Positions 1-8,913 are shown, counted from the stretch's first letter. The stretch is DNA of 27,918 bases from DASZZX01 sp036260415 (GCA_036260415.1 DASZZX010000034.1:1-27918); one strand, 5' to 3'. Notes: a model not told the origin generated them from the sequence alone. Translations and numbers: made by a program.

Positions 1-45
1 GGCGTCCACGATCTCGATGATCTTGCCGGGGATCCCCAGGCACAT
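1..45 (-). CDS. hypC: HypC/HupF-family hydrogenase maturation chaperone, N-terminal fragment
   Basis: The first 45 bases, read on the minus strand from an ATG at 45, encode MCLGIPGKIIEIVDA and run off the window edge. This is the hallmark N-terminus of HypC/HupF. In that family Cys2 is the essential residue that, with HypD, carries the Fe(CN)2CO group and delivers it to the [NiFe]-hydrogenase large subunit. A GAGGG ribosome-binding sequence lies just upstream and the 23-bp palindrome at 69-91 lies 23 nt upstream. Only 15 residues are visible, but the MCLGIPGK signature is very specific. The gene implies that a hyp operon continues leftward outside the window. Confidence 0.88.
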   Translation of the reverse strand, partial: MCLGIPGKIIEIVDA

Positions 46-68
46 GAACCCACCCTCAGCACGTCGGC

Positions 69-91
69 GGTAAGTGTCACGAGCCTATACC
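69..91. promoter_or_regulatory. Palindromic operator copy A, upstream of hypC
   Basis: The sequence is GGTAAGTG (69-76), seven bases, then CCTATACC (84-91). It matches the two other copies in the window (1184-1206, 10661-10683), which share GGTAAGTG/CACTTACC with the same 7-nt spacing. The outer flanks extend the symmetry: GGCGGTA at 66-72 pairs with TACCGCC at 88-94. Read toward hypC, a -10-like TATAGG lies inside the distal half-site, so a bound protein would block or position RNA polymerase. The regulator is unknown. A metal (nickel) sensor is inferred from the downstream genes. Confidence 0.6.
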
Positions 92-209
92 GCCAGGGTG
101 AGGCACGCGAACGGTGACGAAAGTGGAGGAACCGTTGCAGCCGGCGTGTGGTGTGGTGAGCGGATGGCGCTCCGCCGGCGACCGCGGGATGGTCGCTCGA
201 CCCCGACCG

Positions 210-1052
210 TCACGCCCCGGCGGAGCGCGGCTCCCAGCTGACGATCGCGGCCGGCAGGGTCCTGACCGGCGCCCGCAGCGCCCCGCGGTCGCGGACCAGC
301 CAGCTTTTGAGCAGGCCACGCAGCTCACGGCGCGCCTGGGCCGTGTCGGGCAGACGCAGCAGGTCACTGTAGTCACCGACCGCCTGCCGCTCCGTCGCGA
401 AACGCACCAGGGTGGGTGCCTCGACCACCTCGACGTGAGGCTCCACGTCAAGCTCGCGCAGCACCGCCACCAGGTCCAGGTAGGTGGGCCCGGGCGGCAG
501 CCGCGACCCGTGGAAGTGCCGCCACATCGGGTCGTGCAGGAGGTCGATGCTGACCGCGCTCAGCTGGACGAGGACGCGGCGGCGCGCGGCCGCGTCCAGC
601 TTGGCGAGGAACCCCGCGGCGTCCGCCACGATGGGGAGCACGTACGAGCAGATGACCACGTCACCCTCGACGTCGCCGACCTCCTCCCAGCGGCCGGTGA
701 CCGTCCGCACGTTGTCCGCACCGCGGCGACGTGCCTCCTGCCGCAGCAGCGACAGCATGCGCTCGCTGGGATCGACCGCCACCACCTGCCCGGCCCGCGG
801 CGCCAGCGCCAGCGCGAAGCGGCCGGGACCGGCGCCCACGTCGACGACCACGGTGCGCCGCCCGACCGATGGCCGCACCCGCCGAAGGAACGGGTCGCGT
901 TCGGCCGTGCCGGCGACCCGTCGGGCGTAGCGCCGCGCCCGTTCGTCCCAGAAAGCGGCACCGACCGCGCCCTGACCGGGCGCCAGCACTTCGAGCGCCT
1001 CGAGCCGGTCGCGCACCAGGCCGGCCCACCGCTGCGCCGCCGGACCGCTCAC
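210..1052 (-). CDS. Class I SAM-dependent methyltransferase
   Basis: This is a protein of about 280 aa with a Rossmann-type SAM-binding motif I (VVDVGAGPGRF, about residues 69-79), followed 16 residues later by the acidic VAVDPSERM end of strand 2. It is therefore a class I methyltransferase. The substrate cannot be read from the sequence. The start is uncertain: GTG at 1052 gives the N-terminus VSGPAAQRWAGL and is preferred because codon third positions upstream lose their G/C bias. GTG at 1115 has a GGGGG ribosome-binding sequence, and GTG at 1166 is the longest option. A TATAGT -10-like box (1184-1189, minus strand) overlaps operator copy B, so the gene may be divergently co-regulated with the lipoprotein gene at 1259. 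It lies on the same strand as hypC, upstream of it. Confidence 0.75.
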   Translation of the reverse strand: MSGPAAQRWAGLVRDRLEALEVLAPGQGAVGAAFWDERARRYARRVAGTAERDPFLRRVRPSVGRRTVVVDVGAGPGRFALALAPRAGQVVAVDPSERMLSLLRQEARRRGADNVRTVTGRWEEVGDVEGDVVICSYVLPIVADAAGFLAKLDAAARRRVLVQLSAVSIDLLHDPMWRHFHGSRLPPGPTYLDLVAVLRELDVEPHVEVVEAPTLVRFATERQAVGDYSDLLRLPDTAQARRELRGLLKSWLVRDRGALRAPVRTLPAAIVSWEPRSAGA

Positions 1053-1183
1053 GGCCGCAGCCCGGCCACGGTCACGCCCCCCCGCGGGTCCCGTCGGACG
1101 TCGATGCACGGTCACACACACCCCCGTGTCGGACGACCCGGCGTCTCGGCGCAGGCAGTGAAGCACGGGGCGGCGGGGCCGAA

Positions 1184-1206
1184 ACTATATGTCGCACGCA
1201 CTTACC
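1184..1206. promoter_or_regulatory. Palindromic operator copy B, upstream of importer 1
   Basis: ACTATATG (1184-1191), seven bases, then CACTTACC (1199-1206). The right half-site is identical to the consensus and the left half-site is degenerate. The element sits between the divergent methyltransferase gene and the lipoprotein gene at 1259, with 52 nt between the site and the ATG. A TATAGT -10-like box for the minus strand and a TATATG-like box for the plus strand both lie within the left half. It has the same orientation relative to the lipoprotein gene as copy A has to hypC. Confidence 0.55.
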
Positions 1207-1258
1207 TGGACCGCTGCGCCACGCTAGGCAACGCCCGCATCCACCCACGGAGGAGCCG

Positions 1259-2911
1259 ATGCGGGCACGCACCGCCTGGACCGTCGTCGCGTTCGCGCTC
1301 GTCACGGCCGCCTGCCAGGCGCCCGACGAGGACGTGGCGCCGGCACCGACCGCCACCGTCACCGAGACCGAGACCGAGGCGGCGCGAGGCGGCACCCTCG
1401 TGGTGGCCATCACGGCCGACCCGGGCCACCTCAACCCCGCCATCACCACCAGCGGCGGGACCCATACCGCCTCGGAGCTGCTGTACAACGGGCTGCTCGC
1501 CGTGGAGGAGGAGGGGGGTGAGCCGGTCGGCGACCTCGCGGAGGACTGGGAGGTGGAGGAGGACGGCGCCGTCTACCGCTTCACGCTGCGCGACGGGGTG
1601 ACCTGGCACGACGGGGAGCCGTTCACGTCGGCGGACGTGAAGTTCAGCTTCGAGCAGGTGCTGCTGCAGTACCACGCGCGCACCAAGGCGTCGCTCGCGA
1701 GCGTGCTCGAGGGCATCGACACCCCTGACGAGCGCACCGTGGTGTTCCGTTTCAACCAGCCCTACGCCCCGTTCCTCCTGCAGCTCGACGTGACGGAGGC
1801 CCCGATCGTCGCCGAGCACGTGTACGCGGGCTCGGACCCCAACGAGAACCCGGCGAACACCGACCCGGTCGGGACCGGTCCCTTCGAGTTCGTGTCCTAC
1901 CAGGAGGGGGCCGAGATCCGCCTGGCCCGCAACGACGACTACTTCAAGGAGGACCTGCCGTACCTCGACGAGGTCGTGATGCGAGTGGTGCCCGACGACG
2001 CCTCCGCGCTGCTGGCCCTCGAGGACGGCGAGGTGGACTTCCTGTGGGGCGTCCCCGGCCCCGACCTCGAGCGCATCCGCACGGCCGACGAGATCGTCAC
2101 CGGCGAGACCGCGTCGAACCCGGGCGGGTCCAACTGCATCATGACGATCAGCTTCAACCTCGACCGCCCCGTGCTCGCCGACCAGCGGGTGCGGCAGGCG
2201 ATCGCCCACGCCCTGGACCGCCAACGCTTCCTCGACCAGATCCTCTTCGGGCAGGGCGAGGTGGCGGAGGCGCCGATCTCCAGCGGGATCGCGTGGGCGC
2301 ACGCCGACCAGGTGGACCTGCCCGAGCACGACGTGGCGGAAGCCGAACGACTGCTCGACGAGGCCGGCTGGAAGGATGAGGGGGGCGCCACCCGGGTCGC
2401 ACGTGGCGTCGAGGGCGTCGAGGACGGCACTCCCCTGCGGATCGACTTCCTGCACTTCCCGACCTTCTCGAAGTACGGCGAGCTGGTCCGCGAGCAGCTG
2501 GGAGCGGTCAGCATCGAGGTCGCGCTGCGACCGCTCGAGCCACCCGTCTTCGCCCCGACCGTGTTCGCGCAGGACGACTTCGACAGCAACGTGATCTCCT
2601 ACTGCAACGGGCCAGACCCCGAGATCGGGGTGCGGCGCATGTACGACTCCGCGCAGATCGGCGACGTGCCGTTCACCAACGCGGCGCACTACCGCAACCC
2701 GGAGGTGGATGCCCTGTTCCAGCAGGCGGTCACCACCATCGACCGCGACGAGCGTGCCGACGCCTACCGGCAGATCCAGGAGCAGGTGGCCCGCGACCTG
2801 CCGTACGTCTGGCTGGTCGAGACCGAGAGCACGCGCGCCTGGCAGGACCGGTGCACCGGCTTCAAGATCTGGACCGGCCTGTTCGCCGAGACGGCCTCCT
2901 GCCGGTCGTGA
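1259..2911 (+). CDS. ABC importer substrate-binding lipoprotein, peptide/nickel family (SBP_bac_5), importer 1
   Basis: A 550-aa extracytoplasmic solute-binding protein of the DppA/OppA/NikA type. The N-terminus is a lipoprotein signal: two Arg, a hydrophobic stretch and the lipobox VTAAC, with Cys19 as the predicted lipidated residue. A low-complexity Pro/Thr/Glu linker leads into the mature domain at GGTLVVAITADPGHLNPA. Family landmarks include LAEDWEVEEDGAVYRFTLRDGVTWHDGEPFT (split here as LAEDWEVEEDG and YRFTLRDGVTWHDG) and RVRQAIAHALDR. ATG 1259 is supported by GGAGG at 1249-1254. The gene heads an operon with two permeases and two ATPases. The ligand could be a peptide or a nickel chelate. 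Nickel is inferred only from the shared operator and the hydrogenase maturation context. Confidence 0.9.
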   Translation: MRARTAWTVVAFALVTAACQAPDEDVAPAPTATVTETETEAARGGTLVVAITADPGHLNPAITTSGGTHTASELLYNGLLAVEEEGGEPVGDLAEDWEVEEDGAVYRFTLRDGVTWHDGEPFTSADVKFSFEQVLLQYHARTKASLASVLEGIDTPDERTVVFRFNQPYAPFLLQLDVTEAPIVAEHVYAGSDPNENPANTDPVGTGPFEFVSYQEGAEIRLARNDDYFKEDLPYLDEVVMRVVPDDASALLALEDGEVDFLWGVPGPDLERIRTADEIVTGETASNPGGSNCIMTISFNLDRPVLADQRVRQAIAHALDRQRFLDQILFGQGEVAEAPISSGIAWAHADQVDLPEHDVAEAERLLDEAGWKDEGGATRVARGVEGVEDGTPLRIDFLHFPTFSKYGELVREQLGAVSIEVALRPLEPPVFAPTVFAQDDFDSNVISYCNGPDPEIGVRRMYDSAQIGDVPFTNAAHYRNPEVDALFQQAVTTIDRDERADAYRQIQEQVARDLPYVWLVETESTRAWQDRCTGFKIWTGLFAETASCRS

Positions 2912-2921
2912 ACCGACGGTC

Positions 2922-3884
2922 GTGAGCGCCCGGTACCTGCTGCGCCGGCTGGCGCAGGTGCCGGTGACGGTCGTGGCGATCGTCGGGCTCACGTTCCTGC
3001 TGGTCCACCTCGCTCCGGGCGACCCGATCCTCGCCCTGGCGGGGGAGTACGGGGACGCCGAGTACTACGCCGCGATGCGCGCGCGCTTCGGCCTCGACCG
3101 GCCCTTGGCCGCACAGCTGGTGACCTACGCCACCAACCTGCTGCAGGGTGACTTCGGCATCTCCTTCCGGCTGGGCCGGCCGGCGCTGGCGGTGGCGCTG
3201 GAACGCCTGCCGGCGACGCTGCTGCTCGCGACCGCCGGGCTGGCGGTGTCCAGCGCGGTCGGCGTGGCGCTGGGCACCGCGGCCGGCCGGCGCGCCGGGC
3301 GCCCCCTGGACGTGGGCCTCCGGGTGGGTGCGGTGTGCGGTCACGCCACCCCGTCGTTCTGGTTGGCGCAGCTTGCGGTGCTGACCCTGGCGTTCGGTGC
3401 GGGGCTGTTCCCGGTGCAGGGCATGACCGACGCGCGACTGCCTGCGTCGTCGCTGGGGCGGATGGCCGACCTGCTGCACCACCTCGCGCTGCCCGCGCTC
3501 GTGCTGGCAGCGTCGGAGGTCGCGCTCACCACCCGCCTGGTCCGGGCCGGGCTGGTCGAGGCGTGGCGTGCCGACTACCTGCGGACCGCCCGCGCCAAGG
3601 GCCTGCCGGACCGGCGGGTCACCTACCACGCGCTGCGCAACGTGCTGCTTCCCGTGGCCACCGTCGTGGGTGGCAGGGTCGGAACCTTCTTCACTGGCGC
3701 GGTCCTGGTGGAGATCGTCTTCGCCTGGCCTGGCGTGGGGCGGCTGCTGCTCACCTCGGCGCAGACCCGCGACTACCCGGTGCTGCTGGCGATCTTCGGG
3801 ATCGTGTCCCTCGGGGTGGTCCTCGCCAACCTGGTGACCGACCTCCTCTACGGCTGGCTGGACCCGCGGATCCGGTATGACTGA
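2922..3884 (+). CDS. ABC importer permease, DppB/NikB family, importer 1
   Basis: A 320-aa inner-membrane permease beginning at GTG 2922, 10 nt after the lipoprotein stop. The N-terminus YLLRRLAQVPVTVVAIVGLTF forms the first membrane segment and is followed by LAPGDPILALAGEYGD, as in DppB/OppB proteins. The EAA-loop region is YLRTARAKGLPDRRVTYHALRNVL, the cytoplasmic helix that docks on the ATPase. The C-terminus ends LLYGWLDPRIRYD, typical of the family. It overlaps the next permease by 8 nt, so the two are probably translationally coupled. The length is normal for the family. Confidence 0.9.
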   Translation: MSARYLLRRLAQVPVTVVAIVGLTFLLVHLAPGDPILALAGEYGDAEYYAAMRARFGLDRPLAAQLVTYATNLLQGDFGISFRLGRPALAVALERLPATLLLATAGLAVSSAVGVALGTAAGRRAGRPLDVGLRVGAVCGHATPSFWLAQLAVLTLAFGAGLFPVQGMTDARLPASSLGRMADLLHHLALPALVLAASEVALTTRLVRAGLVEAWRADYLRTARAKGLPDRRVTYHALRNVLLPVATVVGGRVGTFFTGAVLVEIVFAWPGVGRLLLTSAQTRDYPVLLAIFGIVSLGVVLANLVTDLLYGWLDPRIRYD

Positions 3885-4845
3885 GCTGCTGCTGCGCCGG
3901 CCGACACCGCCGGCACGCCACCGGCTGGTGGCACGCCCGCTGCGCCGCCTGGTCACCAGCCCGGGCGGGATGGTCGCGGTCAGCCTGACCGCGACGGCGG
4001 CGCTGGTCGCGCTGTTGGCGGGGCGCATCGCCCCGGGCGATCCGTTCGCGGCCGTCGCCGCGCCACTGCAGTCGCCATCGGTGACGCACCCGATGGGGAC
4101 CGACGACCTCGGGCGCGACCTGCTCACCGCGGTGGTGCACGGCGTGCGTACCTCGCTGGTGGTCGCCGCGGGTGTGGCGGGCATCGCTGCGGTCGTCGGC
4201 GTGGTGGTCGGCACCGTGGCGGGCTTCCGGGGCGGCCTGGTGGACGACCTGCTGATGCGCGCCACCGAGCTGGTGCAGGTCGTCCCCCGCTTCTTCCTCG
4301 CGGTGATCGTGATCGCCCTGTGGGAGCCCGGTCTCGACCGCCTCGTGGTGGTGCTGGGGCTGACCTCGTGGACGTGGACCGCACGGGTGGTGCGCGCGGA
4401 GACCTTCACGTTGCGCGAACGTCCGTTCGTCGAGGCCGCCCGGTCGCTGGGCGCCGGCACGTGGCGCGTGGTGGCGCACCACCTGCTGCCCAACGCGTTG
4501 CCCGCCACGGTGGTGATGGTGTCGACGGTCGCGTCCGGCGCCATCCTGCTGGAGGCGGGGCTCGGTTTCATCGGCTTGGGCGACCCGGACGTGGTGAGCC
4601 TGGGCTACCTCGCCAACAACGCCCAGCGGTTCCTGCGCACGGCCTGGTGGATGACCCTGTTCCCGGGACTGGCGCTGGTCGTGACCGTGGTGGGGATCAA
4701 CCTGCTCGGAGACGAGCTCGACGAGCTGCTGACCGGCCGTGGCACCGGGGCCGCGGAACTGTCGTCCCGTCGGCGCCCCGCCGCGGTGCGGGGCAGGGGC
4801 ATCGAGACGGAGATCGACGGGAAGCTGCTGCCGCCCGACGCCTGA
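3877..4845 (+). CDS. ABC importer permease, DppC/NikC family, importer 1
   Basis: A 322-aa second permease of importer 1. After an Arg-rich N-terminus it has one membrane helix, then THPMGTDDLGRDLLTAVVHG, the conserved DppC/OppC region before the core transmembrane domain. The EAA loop is FVEAARSLGAGTWRVVAHHLLPNA. The ATG at 3877 overlaps the stop of the preceding permease. The protein would pair with the permease at 2922-3884 to make the membrane channel. A 101-nt gap follows before the ATPases, with -10-like TACGGT (4860-4865) and TACGCT (4885-4890), so the ATPase genes may have their own promoter. Confidence 0.9.
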   Translation: MTELLLRRPTPPARHRLVARPLRRLVTSPGGMVAVSLTATAALVALLAGRIAPGDPFAAVAAPLQSPSVTHPMGTDDLGRDLLTAVVHGVRTSLVVAAGVAGIAAVVGVVVGTVAGFRGGLVDDLLMRATELVQVVPRFFLAVIVIALWEPGLDRLVVVLGLTSWTWTARVVRAETFTLRERPFVEAARSLGAGTWRVVAHHLLPNALPATVVMVSTVASGAILLEAGLGFIGLGDPDVVSLGYLANNAQRFLRTAWWMTLFPGLALVVTVVGINLLGDELDELLTGRGTGAAELSSRRRPAAVRGRGIETEIDGKLLPPDA

Positions 4846-4946
4846 GCAAGCAGCGCATCTACGGTGCCAATGTGCACCCAGGGCTACGCTGGGGCGCCCT
4901 GGCCGGCACCGACGTTCGGCACGGTCCCCCCGGGGAGCCCTCCGCC

Positions 4947-5993
4947 ATGACCGATCCTGTCCTCGCCGTCCGCGACCTGAGCGTCGAGTTCCACACGCCC
5001 GACGGCGTGGTGCACGCCGTCGACCATGTGAGCTACGAGGTCGGGCCCGGCGAGACGCTCGCCGTCGTGGGTGAGTCCGGATGTGGGAAGACGGTCACGT
5101 CACTGGCGGTGCTCGGGTTGGTGCCGCAGCCCCCCGGACGCATCGTGAGCGGGGAGATCCTCTTCCAGGGTGACGACCTGCTGCGGGCGTCGCCGCGGGA
5201 GCTGCGCCGGCTGCGGGGCGCGGAGATCTCCATGATCTTCCAGGACCCGCAGTCGTCGCTCAACCCGGTGTTCACCATCGGCCAGCAGATCTCCGGCGTC
5301 TTGCGGGCCCACAACCGGCGACTGTCGGCCAAGGCGGCGCTGGCCAGGGCCGTGGAGTTGCTGACCGGGGTGGGCGTACCGGACGCCAGGGAGCGGGTGG
5401 GCGACTACCCCCACCAGTGGTCGGGGGGGATGTGCCAACGGGCCATGATCGCCATGGCCATGGCCAACCAACCCAAGGTGATCATCGCCGACGAACCCAC
5501 GACCGCCCTCGACGTGACCATCCAGGCCCAGGTGCTCGAGGTGCTCAGGGCGGCGCAACGGGAGAAGACCGCCACCGTGCTGATCACCCACGACCTGGGT
5601 GTCGTGGCCGAGATGGCCGACCAGGTGGCGGTGATGTACGCCGGGCGCATCGTCGAGACCGGCGGCGTGCATGCCATCTTCCACGCGCCCCGCCACCCCT
5701 ACACCCTCGGCCTGATGGCCAGCCTGCCCCGCCTCCACAGCGACCTCCGACGGCTGGAGCCGATCCAGGGTCAACCGCCCAGCCTCCTGCGTGTGCCGCC
5801 CGGTTGTCCGTTCCACCCCCGGTGCCGCCTTCGCCGAGGCCGCGACCGCTGCGTCACCGATGTTCCTCGGCTGCTGGAGGTGGACGTGGACGGTCACCAA
5901 GCGTCGGCGTGCCACTTCTGGTCGGAGATGCCCGGCGAGGTGGCCACGGTCAGCGAGCGGATCGGCGTCGACCTGGGGGCGGGGCTGCGATGA
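4947..5993 (+). CDS. ABC importer ATPase, DppD/OppD family
   Basis: A 348-aa nucleotide-binding subunit that powers import. It has Walker A GESGCGKT (residues 43-49 region), Q-loop IFQDPQ (about 98-102), ABC signature WSGGMCQR (about 158-165) and Walker B VIIADEP (178-184), followed by the D-loop ALD and the H-loop ITHDLG. The C-terminal oligopeptide-transporter extension has the Cys-rich motif PPGCPFHPRCRLRRGRDRC. In DppD-type proteins this region can hold an Fe-S cluster. The start is ATG 4947. An alternative longer upstream reading has no support. The stop overlaps the start of the second ATPase (ATGA). It probably forms a heterodimer with that ATPase. Confidence 0.92.
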   Translation: MTDPVLAVRDLSVEFHTPDGVVHAVDHVSYEVGPGETLAVVGESGCGKTVTSLAVLGLVPQPPGRIVSGEILFQGDDLLRASPRELRRLRGAEISMIFQDPQSSLNPVFTIGQQISGVLRAHNRRLSAKAALARAVELLTGVGVPDARERVGDYPHQWSGGMCQRAMIAMAMANQPKVIIADEPTTALDVTIQAQVLEVLRAAQREKTATVLITHDLGVVAEMADQVAVMYAGRIVETGGVHAIFHAPRHPYTLGLMASLPRLHSDLRRLEPIQGQPPSLLRVPPGCPFHPRCRLRRGRDRCVTDVPRLLEVDVDGHQASACHFWSEMPGEVATVSERIGVDLGAGLR

Positions 5994-7048
5994 CAGCGTC
6001 CCAGCCCGGGGCGTCCGAGCTGGTGGGCACCGCTGAGCCCGGCCGGGCCCGTCCCGGCGAGGAGCTACTGCGGGTCGAGCAGCTCGTCGTGCACTTCCCC
6101 ATCCGCTCCGGACCGCTGCTCCGGGTCACCGGGCACGTCCACGCCGTCGACGGCATCAGCTTGGGCCTGGCGGCGGGCGAGACACTGGGACTGGTCGGGG
6201 AGTCGGGCTGCGGGAAGTCCACCCTGGCGCTGACGATCATGCGCCTGCTCGACCCGACCTCGGGTCGCGTCGTCTTCAGAGGACGTGACATCAGCGCCTG
6301 CTCCAGGAGGCAGCTCCGCTCCATCCGACGGGGCATCCAGATCGTGTTCCAGGACCCCCACGCCTCGATCAATCCTCGGATGACGGTGCAGCAGATCGTC
6401 GGGGAGCCTTTGGAGATCCACGGTCTGCTGGACCGCAGGCAGCGCCGGGCACGGGTGGGCGAGCTGCTGGAGATGGTCGGCCTCTCCCCCGAGCACGCCA
6501 ACCGGTACCCACACCAGTTCTCTGGGGGGCAGCTCCAGCGGGTCGGCATCGCACGGGCCCTGGCACTGGAGCCGCAGCTGCTGGTGCTCGACGAGCCCGT
6601 CTCGGCCCTCGACGTGTCTATCCAGGCCCAGATCATCACCCTGCTCCAGGAGCTCCAGGAGCGGCTCGGGCTGGCCTACCTGTTCATCTCACATGACCTT
6701 TCCGTGGTGCGCCACATCGCCGATCGCGTGGCGGTGATGTACCTCGGCGTGATCGTCGAAGCCGGTGAGCGCCGGACCATCTACCAGCGGCCCACGCACC
6801 CGTACACCCAGGCCCTCCTGGCTGCCGTACCCATTCCCGATCCGTCCCGGCGCGACCGGGCGAGGCCGCTCGCCACCGGCGAACTCCCGACCGCGGCTCG
6901 GCCTCCCTCGGGATGCCGGTTCCGCACCCGCTGCTGGAAGGCCGACGACCGCTGCGCCGTCGAGCCGCCCGAACTGGTCGACCGGTTCGGCCACGGCCAC
7001 CCCAGCGCCTGCCACTACGCGGCCACCACCGAGGCCGCCGAGGGGTAG
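5990..7048 (+). CDS. ABC importer ATPase, DppF/OppF family
   Basis: A 352-aa second ATPase with Walker A GESGCGKS (about 70-77), Q-loop VFQDPH, signature FSGGQLQR (about 177-184), Walker B LLVLDEP and the H-loop ISHDLS. The C-terminal transporter extension is PPSGCRFRTRCWKADDRC. The N-terminus has about 25 extra residues before the core. It starts in an ATGA overlap with the previous ATPase and ends 8 nt from the stop of the convergent permease at 7057, leaving no room for a conventional terminator. It is the last gene of importer operon 1 and may also serve importer 2, which has no ATPase here. Confidence 0.92.
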   Translation: MTASQPGASELVGTAEPGRARPGEELLRVEQLVVHFPIRSGPLLRVTGHVHAVDGISLGLAAGETLGLVGESGCGKSTLALTIMRLLDPTSGRVVFRGRDISACSRRQLRSIRRGIQIVFQDPHASINPRMTVQQIVGEPLEIHGLLDRRQRRARVGELLEMVGLSPEHANRYPHQFSGGQLQRVGIARALALEPQLLVLDEPVSALDVSIQAQIITLLQELQERLGLAYLFISHDLSVVRHIADRVAVMYLGVIVEAGERRTIYQRPTHPYTQALLAAVPIPDPSRRDRARPLATGELPTAARPPSGCRFRTRCWKADDRCAVEPPELVDRFGHGHPSACHYAATTEAAEG

Positions 7049-7056
7049 AGAGAGGT

Positions 7057-7968
7057 CTACGCCTCGTACTTGGACGTGCCCAGGCGAGGGTCGAGTACGT
7101 CGCGCAGGCCGTCACCCAGCAGGTTGAAGCCCAGGACGGTCAGGCTGATGGCCAGCCCCGGCCAGATCATGAGCGTTGGGGCGGTCTGCAGGAACAGCCG
7201 GCTCTGGTTGATCATCGTCCCCCACTCAGGGGTCGGTGGCTGCACCCCGAGGCCGAAGAAGCCGAGGGCTGCCAGCGCCAGGATCAGCTTGCCGGTCTGG
7301 AGGCTGGCCAGGACCACGACGGGCGGAACGACGTTGGGCAGGATGTGGCGCACCATGAGCCGACGGTCGGTGGCCCCGAGCGCCAGCGAGGCCCGCACGA
7401 AACCCCGCTCCCGCAGCGACAGGACCAGACCGCGGACCACACGGGCGTACTCGTCCCATGTGATGATCACCAGGGCGATCATGAGGTTGCGCACGCCCGG
7501 TCCGAGCATGCCCAGGATGGCCAGGTAGAGCACGAAGCTGGGGAAGGCGAGCAGCACGTCGACCACCCGCATGAGCAGTGTGTCCAAGAGGCCCCCGAAG
7601 AACCCGGCGAGCGTGCCCACGACGATGCCGATGGCCATGATGATCGTCGTGGCCACCGCCGCGGTGCCCACCGACCAGCGGGCGCCGTAGAGGATCCGGC
7701 TGAGAATATCACGGCCAAGCTCGTCGGTGCCGAGGGGGTGCTGCCAACTCAAGGGAGCCAGGCGCTCGGTGGCGTTCACCGCGTTGGGGTCGTGGGGCGC
7801 CAACATCGGCGCCAACAGGGCGGACAGCGTGACCAGAACGACCAGCACCAAGCCGACCAAGGCCAGCCGGTCGCGGAGCAGCCGCCGGAGCACCCCGGCG
7901 CCGGTCCGGAGCTCGTCGACGTCGTCCAGGGAGCGGCCGGAGTCCAGCAGGGTGGTGGCCTCGGTCAC
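7057..7968 (-). CDS. ABC importer permease, DppC/NikC family, importer 2
   Basis: A 303-aa permease beginning at GTG 7968, with the family block SWQHPLGTDELGRDILSRILYG after the first membrane helix. The EAA loop is FVRASLALGATDRRLMVRHILPNV, and the C-terminus LGFNLLGDGLRDVLDPRLG is nearly invariant in DppC proteins. It is the last gene of a minus-strand operon and starts 6 nt after the stop of its partner permease. No ATPase gene follows. The next gene is the convergent ATPase of importer 1. Confidence 0.91.
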   Translation of the reverse strand: MTEATTLLDSGRSLDDVDELRTGAGVLRRLLRDRLALVGLVLVVLVTLSALLAPMLAPHDPNAVNATERLAPLSWQHPLGTDELGRDILSRILYGARWSVGTAAVATTIIMAIGIVVGTLAGFFGGLLDTLLMRVVDVLLAFPSFVLYLAILGMLGPGVRNLMIALVIITWDEYARVVRGLVLSLRERGFVRASLALGATDRRLMVRHILPNVVPPVVVLASLQTGKLILALAALGFFGLGVQPPTPEWGTMINQSRLFLQTAPTLMIWPGLAISLTVLGFNLLGDGLRDVLDPRLGTSKYEA

Positions 7969-7974
7969 CGCCGT

Positions 7975-8913
7975 CTACCCGCCACCCAGGCGGACCCGGG
8001 GGTCGAGCCGGACGTACAGCAGGTCGACCACCAGGTTCACCATGACGAAGATCGTGCCGGTGAAGACCACGAACCCCTGGATCACCGCGTAGTCACGGGC
8101 GAATATGGAGTCGACCACGTACTTGCCGATGCCGGGCCAGGCAAAGACTGTCTCGACGATCACCGTGCCGGTGACCAGGATGCCCAGGATCAGGGCCGCC
8201 AGCGTCACCACCGGGATGAGGGCGTTCTTCAGGGCGTGGCGCAGGACGATCGTGCGCCAGGGCAGGCCCATGGCCCGCGCCGTTCGCATGTAGTCCTCGT
8301 CGAGGACCTCCAGCAGGCTCGAGCGGGTCAGGCGCATGAGGCTGGCGCTGGTCGCCAGCCCGAGGCTGAGCACCGGGAGCACAAGGTGGCGCCAGGTTCC
8401 GCGACCGGCGACGGGGAGCAGGTGGAACTGCACCGCGAACACGATGATGAGCAGGTAGGCCAGCACGAAGCTCGGCACCGAGTCGGCGAACAGGGCTGCG
8501 AGCCGGGAGCCGTGGTCCGACAGCGACCCCCGGCGCACGGCAGAAAGCACGCCCACTCCCACCGCCACCAGCACGGCCACGGCAAAGGCGGGGACGGCGA
8601 CCTGAAGGGTGGCCGGGAAGCGGGAGGCGAGCTCGGCGGAGACCGGCTGTCCGCTGCGGAAGGACTCGCCGAGGTCGCCCTGCACGGCCCGTCCCACCCA
8701 GCGGGCGTACTGGACAAAGAAGGGGTCGTTGAGCCCGAACCGCTCCCGGAAGGCCTCGATCTGCTCTGGGGTGACGGGCTCGTCCTGGTTGCGCTCGAGG
8801 ATGAGAGTGGCGGGATCGCTCGGCGACAGGCTGGCGAGAGCGAAGGCGAACAACGAGATGCCCAGCCAGATGGGGACCAGCGCCAGGATGCGCCGGACGA
8901 GGTAACCCGTCAC
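7975..8913 (-). CDS. ABC importer permease, DppB/NikB family, importer 2
   Basis: A 312-aa permease, GTG start at 8913. The N-terminus YLVRRILALVPIWLGISLFAF is the first membrane helix, followed by LSPSDPATLILERNQDEPVTPEQIEAFRERFGLNDP (family features: SPSDPA and RERFGLNDP). The EAA loop is YMRTARAMGLPWRTIVLRHALKN, and it ends in LLYVRLDPRVRLGGG. It sits 42 nt downstream of the lipoprotein gene and 6 nt upstream of the second permease. DppB and NikB cannot be told apart by sequence reading alone. Confidence 0.91.
   Translation of the reverse strand: MTGYLVRRILALVPIWLGISLFAFALASLSPSDPATLILERNQDEPVTPEQIEAFRERFGLNDPFFVQYARWVGRAVQGDLGESFRSGQPVSAELASRFPATLQVAVPAFAVAVLVAVGVGVLSAVRRGSLSDHGSRLAALFADSVPSFVLAYLLIIVFAVQFHLLPVAGRGTWRHLVLPVLSLGLATSASLMRLTRSSLLEVLDEDYMRTARAMGLPWRTIVLRHALKNALIPVVTLAALILGILVTGTVIVETVFAWPGIGKYVVDSIFARDYAVIQGFVVFTGTIFVMVNLVVDLLYVRLDPRVRLGGG

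Noticed and set aside
1202..2992. Long minus-strand open frame (596 aa) opposite the importer 1 lipoprotein gene
   Set aside because: It has no family motifs and a shadow-type composition. The plus strand carries a clear SBP_bac_5 lipoprotein. Similar shadows lie opposite the permeases (2862-4571), the importer 2 genes (6913-9120), the NuoF-like gene (18269-20362) and tkt (23501-25564).
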